A stretch of 64,000 nt of DNA from Chamaecrista fasciculata (lineage: Eukaryota > Streptophyta > Magnoliopsida > Fabales > Fabaceae), in the NCBI GenBank assembly GCA_003254925.1, contig QANZ01010003.1, positions 94,242-158,241 of the forward strand. The letters are read 5' to 3'. A model generated the notes under the pieces. That model was not told where the DNA came from. It ran no database searches and saw only the letters and a list, made by a program, of their open reading frames with translations. Below are positions 59,668 through 64,000 of this stretch, in pieces (position 1 is the first letter of the stretch; every line of letters starts with the position of its first letter). The position numbers and the translations under genes were made by a program.

Positions 59668-60058
59668 GGGTCACATTTGAGGGCGTGCTAATGCTTTTGT
59701 GAAAACATCAGCTAACTGAAGCTTTGTTGGAATTTACTTGGGCAAGATGAAAGCTTCTTTGAAGGTTCTGTTTGAGACCATAGAACATCTATTAGAATCT
59801 TTAACAAACAAACAGTTATCATTTAATGACTATCCGAAACTATAGTTGAGTAATTGATGAGTGAAGTCACAATTCCATTACATTGGAGCTTGCTTCAAAC
59901 CATAAAGTGACTTTCTCAACCTACAAACTTCATTCTGTTTTTTCTTTTCTGTAACCCTCCGGAGGAATTAAGTACACTTCCTCTTTCAAGTAATTGTGAA
60001 GAAAAGCATTATTATTAATATCTAACTGGTGAATAAACCGGTGATTAGCAGTTGATAA
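59668..60058 (-). mobile_element. Ty1/copia pol relic, second copy
   Basis: Same fused RNase H end and reverse transcriptase pieces as at 36172-36562, with a few substitutions and small indels. It came with the segmental duplication, not by a separate insertion. Confidence 0.78.
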
Positions 60059-60666
60059 GCCAATAGTGACACTATGTCAATTCTCCACGAGGTAACAATT
60101 AATAAACCTCTTCCTTCTTATTGTAATGTTTAAAAATTACACTTTGTTAGTATGTTCTATTGACCGATTTCACTTTGGTACCCTGTTATTTTAAAAGTGA
60201 CACTTTGGTTCCCTGTTCTTTGCACCGTTAACATTTTGATACAATGTTTTTTCAAAAGTGACATTTTGGTACCCTGTTCTTTGCACCGTTAACACTTTGG
60301 TACCCTAACAAAGTTAAAACAGGGTAACAAATCGTGAAAGAACAGGGTACCAAAGTGAAATCGATCCATAGAACAGGATACCAAAATGTTAACCGTGCAA
60401 AGAACATGTTATTAAAGTATTACTTTTGAAATAACAAGATACCAAAGTGAATCGGTCCATAGAACAGGATACCAAAGTGTAATTTACCCTTAAATTAAAC
60501 TTAGTAGAACAGGACAGATTGAGTTGATATTTATCTCATGAATTGCATTGTGCAGCCATGTGTGGGAAAGGAAACATGTGCTATTATTGATGTTTGAGAG
60601 AAGACGTTTGGTGCAACAAGCTGTGGAGATATTGTGAAGAGGCTTGCTGTAGAGGCAGTTTGCTAG
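60059..60666 (+). pseudogene. 3' fragment of a beta-galactosidase gene, second copy
   Basis: Same junction with the copia relic, same extra att and internal TGA in the last exon, and the same MULE in the intron (about 60134-60489, left end worn) as at 36563-37170. In the last exon it is closer to the parent (tgtggagatat; cttgctgtagagg) than the other copy is. Confidence 0.82.
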
Positions 60667-61028
60667 AGCTTTTAGTTTTAATGAGTTTCTGAAGTACTTT
60701 TTCATTTACTTATTTTAGTTTGAAAATTTGAAATATTTGCCATCGCTTCAAAAAGAAGAGGTTGTGGCAGAATGCTTAATGCTTAAACCAAGTTTTCATA
60801 AATAATGAATCAAAATGATGATTATTATTAATCAGTGTTCAATGGAGACTATAACACTACCTTTCAATTCAGTTGAGTTAAATTAATTCTCTAACTTTCG
60901 TACCAAGTAAAATCACAGTTCCACTAAAAATGGTGAAAAAGATTGTTTTACGATGTAATTTAAATGAAAAACCAAAATTATGATTTATGTTAATAGGAGT
61001 GTGGATGCAGATTATCTAGAGTTTATCA

Positions 61029-61394
61029 TGTTGGGCGGAAGCGCAACCCACACAAGAAATAAAGGAAGAGGAAACGGAAAAACGAACACAAATCTTTAAC
61101 GTGGTTCGGTGCCTCAAGACCTACTCCACGGCCCCCTCTGGGACAAAATTCACTATTTGTAATTTTTGCACGGAAAAATTACAAACCCTCCTCAATACAA
61201 TTTTTGACTGGAGAAAATTGCAAACCCTCTCTCAAAAATGACTCACAACTACCCAAACCCCAATACACCCATTAGGATTTCTTTGTAAGTTGTGGTGCCT
61301 TAGAAGCTCATATCTCACTCATATTTATACAAGCCTCACACCCCCTCAATGTTTTTCCCAACCGATGTGGGACTTTCAATGACTAAGCCCAACA
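61029..61394 (-). mobile_element. Solo LTR
   Basis: 366 bp with TGTTGGGC...GCCCAACA ends, flanked by a 5-bp duplication TATCA (61024-61028 and 61395-61399). On the minus strand it contains gtataaatatgag (TATA) downstream of agtcccacatcgg, a motif common in plant LTRs. No internal element sequence is attached, so it is the product of LTR-LTR recombination. Confidence 0.88.
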
Positions 61395-61696
61395 TATCAA
61401 TATTCCTAAGCCTAACTCAGGTAAATCAGCAAATCTAATGGACTTTGAATATGAAAACAATATAGTGATGTATAGGCTACAAAGTACTGATTTGTAACAA
61501 AAAGCATGCAGCAGGCAGTACCATCGAAAAGACAACAAATGTGAAACTTCTCCAACAAATCCACTACACAACTTTGTAATGGCTGGAAATTATATTTTAT
61601 GAGGTTCATTATGCATATACATCTGGTTGGGAAGAGCAATAATGATTGCAAGTAATGCAGTATAGCTATACAAAGGAAAAGTTCTACACAATGACA

Positions 61697-62268
61697 GACC
61701 TGACTATTTTGATCTGATTCTGGTGTAGGCAATTTCTTTGAGTCACCTGGCTTATCGGCACCACAATTCTGTCTGTTGCACTAGGTTCTGAATGGATAAT
61801 TTAGTTGTTACATTTTTCACACGTCCATATCCCCTTAGGCATCTTTTGCTCTGAATGACAAGCGAGCACAAAAAAAGACAATTACCTACTGTTCATCTGG
61901 ATCAAAAAATGACATAATCTTAAACGGAAATAGACTTGGGACATGAAACTTACTAGAACTTTTGTCTGATTTCGAAGCCCACAAAATAATATTTTCATCA
62001 AAAACAATTTGTAAATGAAACACCATGCAATAAGACACATTTCGAAAGTACAATAAAGATGGAAATGCAATTCGATATGCATCTATTATGTTAGTGACAT
62101 GCAACAACCACAACTATTAATAGTAATCAATCTGCACCAAGGAGGAGGCAGCAAACTTGTGATCCAAACTTTGGTGCGTTGCACTTTCTCATGTTGCATA
62201 CTGTTCTGAATGAGAGGTTGATACTACCACATTTTGGACATGTCCAGTCATTGTCATGAGTTGCATCT
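61697..62268 (-). pseudogene. RanBP2-type zinc-finger gene fragment (two exons)
   Basis: Minus strand, right exon (about 62268-62140, acceptor ttatttcag): DWTCPKCGSINLSFRTVCNM then RKCNAPKFG, a complete W-C-x2-C-x10-C-x2/3-C type zinc finger. Left exon (about 61847-61697, acceptor gtcattcag): MPKGIWTCEKCNN, then after frame loss and a stop, NYPFRT and CNRQNCGADKPGDSKK. The second finger is interrupted by a TAA, a shift and a TAG, so this gene is broken here. Such proteins bind single-stranded RNA or ubiquitin-like partners. No 5' exon was identified to the right, nor the 3' end to the left. Confidence 0.62.
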
Positions 62269-62949
62269 GAAATAAAGTTTGGATGGGACCAAATCAAATC
62301 AAGAAACTTCCACCTCAGTTAACTATAATTAACAATAAATTATAACAACCCTGATCCCTTTTTTTGATACTTATCATGGGGAAAAAAATCCTGCCTTGAG
62401 CCCTGCTCAGGAAAATAGTAACTGTTAATTTTTGTCTTGAGATAAAGTACATTGAAGTCCACAGTTTTGAACTTTGATGATTTCTCTCAATGGATTTTTA
62501 TTGTTCTGTGTATTTCAACCAAAGATTCAAGGTAACGTAGATCCATGTGGAATAATGAATGAATGAATGAAATCAGACTAAAAATGAATAAATTATAATC
62601 TTCACCTTGTAACAATTGGCAGAAATATGTTGCTTGCAATGAGAAAGTGATGATCACTGCTTAGACAAAAAAATATGTTGTTTACTAATTATTTCATTCT
62701 CTCCTTATAACTCTTTTATAGATCACACTTAAAAACAGGCCAGCCCATAATAGTTTAGTGGGCCATGGCCCACAGTCAAAATGGGCCAAACCATGTGCCA
62801 TTCTGTTTTTTTTCTAAAATAAATTAAAAAAAAACGCCCAAAATTCCATACGCTGGATATAACATCTGTTTCTTTGTTATGCTCATCGTTCATCAATCAT
62901 CAGAGTCTCTGGAAAATAGAAATAGTTGGTCTGAATGTTTGAATGAATG
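62269..62949. other. Intergenic or intronic sequence upstream of the zinc-finger fragment
   Basis: No coding exon or repeat could be recognised. It may contain the promoter or first intron of the zinc-finger gene. Confidence 0.35.
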
Positions 62950-63892
62950 AGTAAAATAACTTTCCGGTCCCTGATTTATGCACTCGCTGACAGATAGGTC
63001 CCTGAATTTTACCCATTGTACTAGCCGGTCCCCGAATTTTGCAAATGCTGCACTAATTGGTCCCTCCGTCATATTGGCGTCACAAAAATGCTGATGTGGC
63101 CATAACGGGCGCTGATGTGTCCCGTTATGTGCTGACATGTCCCGTTATCGCCACGTCAGATCCCGTTATGTTGAAAAAAAAAAAATTTGTGCCACATAGA
63201 TAAATAGAGACACATCAGCATTGTTGTAGTGTATTTTCCGGTCCCTGCGTTTTAGCCGGTGTACTTTGCGGTCCCTTCTTCATCTTCCTATACACAAAAA
63301 AAAAAAAACTCTTCTTCATCTTCCAACCTGACGCCGCCCACCACCCATTTCCTATACACCAAAAAAAATTCTTCTTCATCTTGCGGCTTCTGCAAAACCC
63401 ACTCTCGGCTTCATTCACCGACGACTTCATCGTTTCGGTTTCGCGGCTTCACTGACCCACTCTTCATTGTGACTTCTGCAAATCGCCACCGCATTTCTCA
63501 AATCGCAAATCGGCTCGAATCGATGATGTTCTTCGATGAAGATGATGAAATTGATGATGATGTTCTTCGATTGCTGTGATTTCGATTCGATTCCATAAAC
63601 GATTTGAACTAGCGCTGAAACCTATCACACGCTATCTGGGTTTGCTATCGGTGAAATCTTATCAGATCCTTCTCCTTCACTTCGATAAGGAGAGGAAGAA
63701 ATTAACATAGTGTGGATGAATCTAACAGGGAAGAATTTGGCGATGATGCGAAGGATCTTGCGGCCATGCTTGTCTCTTGCTTTGATCTTGAAAACCTCCA
63801 ATTTGTGGAGTAAGTAGTTGTTCGAATGGAGGAGAGAGAGAGAGTGAAGATGATGATTTAGGGACCATGGACTAAATTGCAAGAGAGTGGTT
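62950..63892. mobile_element. Possible non-autonomous transposon with GGTCCCTG blocks and gene-like centre
   Basis: Repeated blocks tccggtccctga, taggtccctgaatttt, ccggtccccgaatttt and cccgttatg lie at 62954-63270; a reverse counterpart tagggaccatggactaaatt lies at about 63859-63878. This resembles other foldback MULEs with ggtccct arms. The middle (63280-63850) is GC-richer with ttcttcatcttcc repeats, a gaagatgatga stretch and short ORFs without recognised similarity. Borders are unresolved. Confidence 0.4.
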
Positions 63893-64000
63893 TTTTTTAG
63901 GGGTTTAAGGTTTAGGATTTAGGGGTTAGGGTTTTAGGGTTTAGGATTTTAAGGTTTAGGATTTTAGTGTTTGGGGTTTGGGTTTTAAGGTTTAGAATTT
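63893..64000 (+). repeat. Degenerate telomere-like tract
   Basis: About 108 bases of tttaggg/ttaggattt/tttaaggtttagg units, variants of the plant telomere repeat TTTAGGG, running off the window edge. It may be an interstitial telomere-like repeat or a transposon-borne array; its full length is unknown. Confidence 0.65.

Larger units (their letters stand above)
59071..61028. other. Duplicated flank: kinase 3' UTR, copia relic, beta-galactosidase fragment
   Basis: 59071-60863 parallels 35330-37368: identical to about 59624, then similar but with a deletion of some 250 bp and scattered differences. Contents are listed separately. 60864-61028 is unclassified. Confidence 0.7.

Noticed and set aside
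1-64000. CRISPR arrays, bacterial operons or prophage
   Set aside because: The window is plant nuclear DNA with spliced genes; no spaced identical repeats or bacterial gene layout were seen.

Overview
The window is nuclear DNA of a flowering plant, almost certainly a eudicot. It is AT-rich, has GT-AG spliced genes with small AT-rich introns, and carries plant-specific families (QUARTET3-type polygalacturonase, SUEL-tailed GH35 beta-galactosidase, MIK2-type LRR receptor kinases). It is dense with plant transposons: MULE, Tourist, Stowaway, hAT, Helitron, SINE, LINE, copia and gypsy types. Species cannot be named from the sequence. Seven isolated single N bases (7801, 11630, 17278, 26339, 49990, 50959, 58266) all fall in repeats and look like scaffold joins of a draft assembly.

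Left part (1-19,200): two tandem QRT3-like genes on + and a plastid- or mitochondrion-targeted RRM protein gene on -. The first QRT3-like gene (2775-6813) is intact with three exons. The second is broken in exon 2 by an LTR retrotransposon (5-bp target duplication TGTAC) whose main product is one long gag-headed ORF without recognisable pol. In the assembly the upstream flank, exon 1 and one LTR of this gene appear twice, identical by eye over 815 bp, with the second copy starting right after an N. This is probably an assembly or haplotype artefact.

Middle (19,200-32,000): an intact 17-exon beta-galactosidase gene (21592-25938) lies between nested transposons: a hAT element with 8-bp duplication, a tRNA-derived SINE with 14-bp duplication, small MULEs, a Stowaway MITE with its empty site preserved beside it, a truncated MULE transposase gene, and a 1-kb foldback MULE ending 187 bp before the first receptor kinase.

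Right part (32,000-60,900): a decayed and reshuffled cluster of LRR receptor kinases of the MIK2 type. Only one copy (42092-46016, 1262 residues) is intact. The others are a frameshifted pseudogene, orphan last exons, a chimera with inverted pieces, an antisense relic, and a duplicated kinase fragment after an N. Between them lie two copies of a beta-galactosidase 3' fragment joined to copia pol relics, several GGGTAAATTAC-ended MULEs with perfect 9-bp target duplications (one carrying gene fragments, including a BTB/POZ piece), a MAKR-like fragment in the promoter of the intact kinase, and an internally deleted LINE.

The last 3 kb holds a solo LTR, a degraded RanBP2-type zinc-finger gene, another repeat and a degenerate telomere-like tract at the window end. 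The host genes fit cell-wall remodelling (QRT3, beta-galactosidase), organelle RNA metabolism (RRM) and cell-surface signalling (LRR kinase); nothing shows that they act as one pathway.
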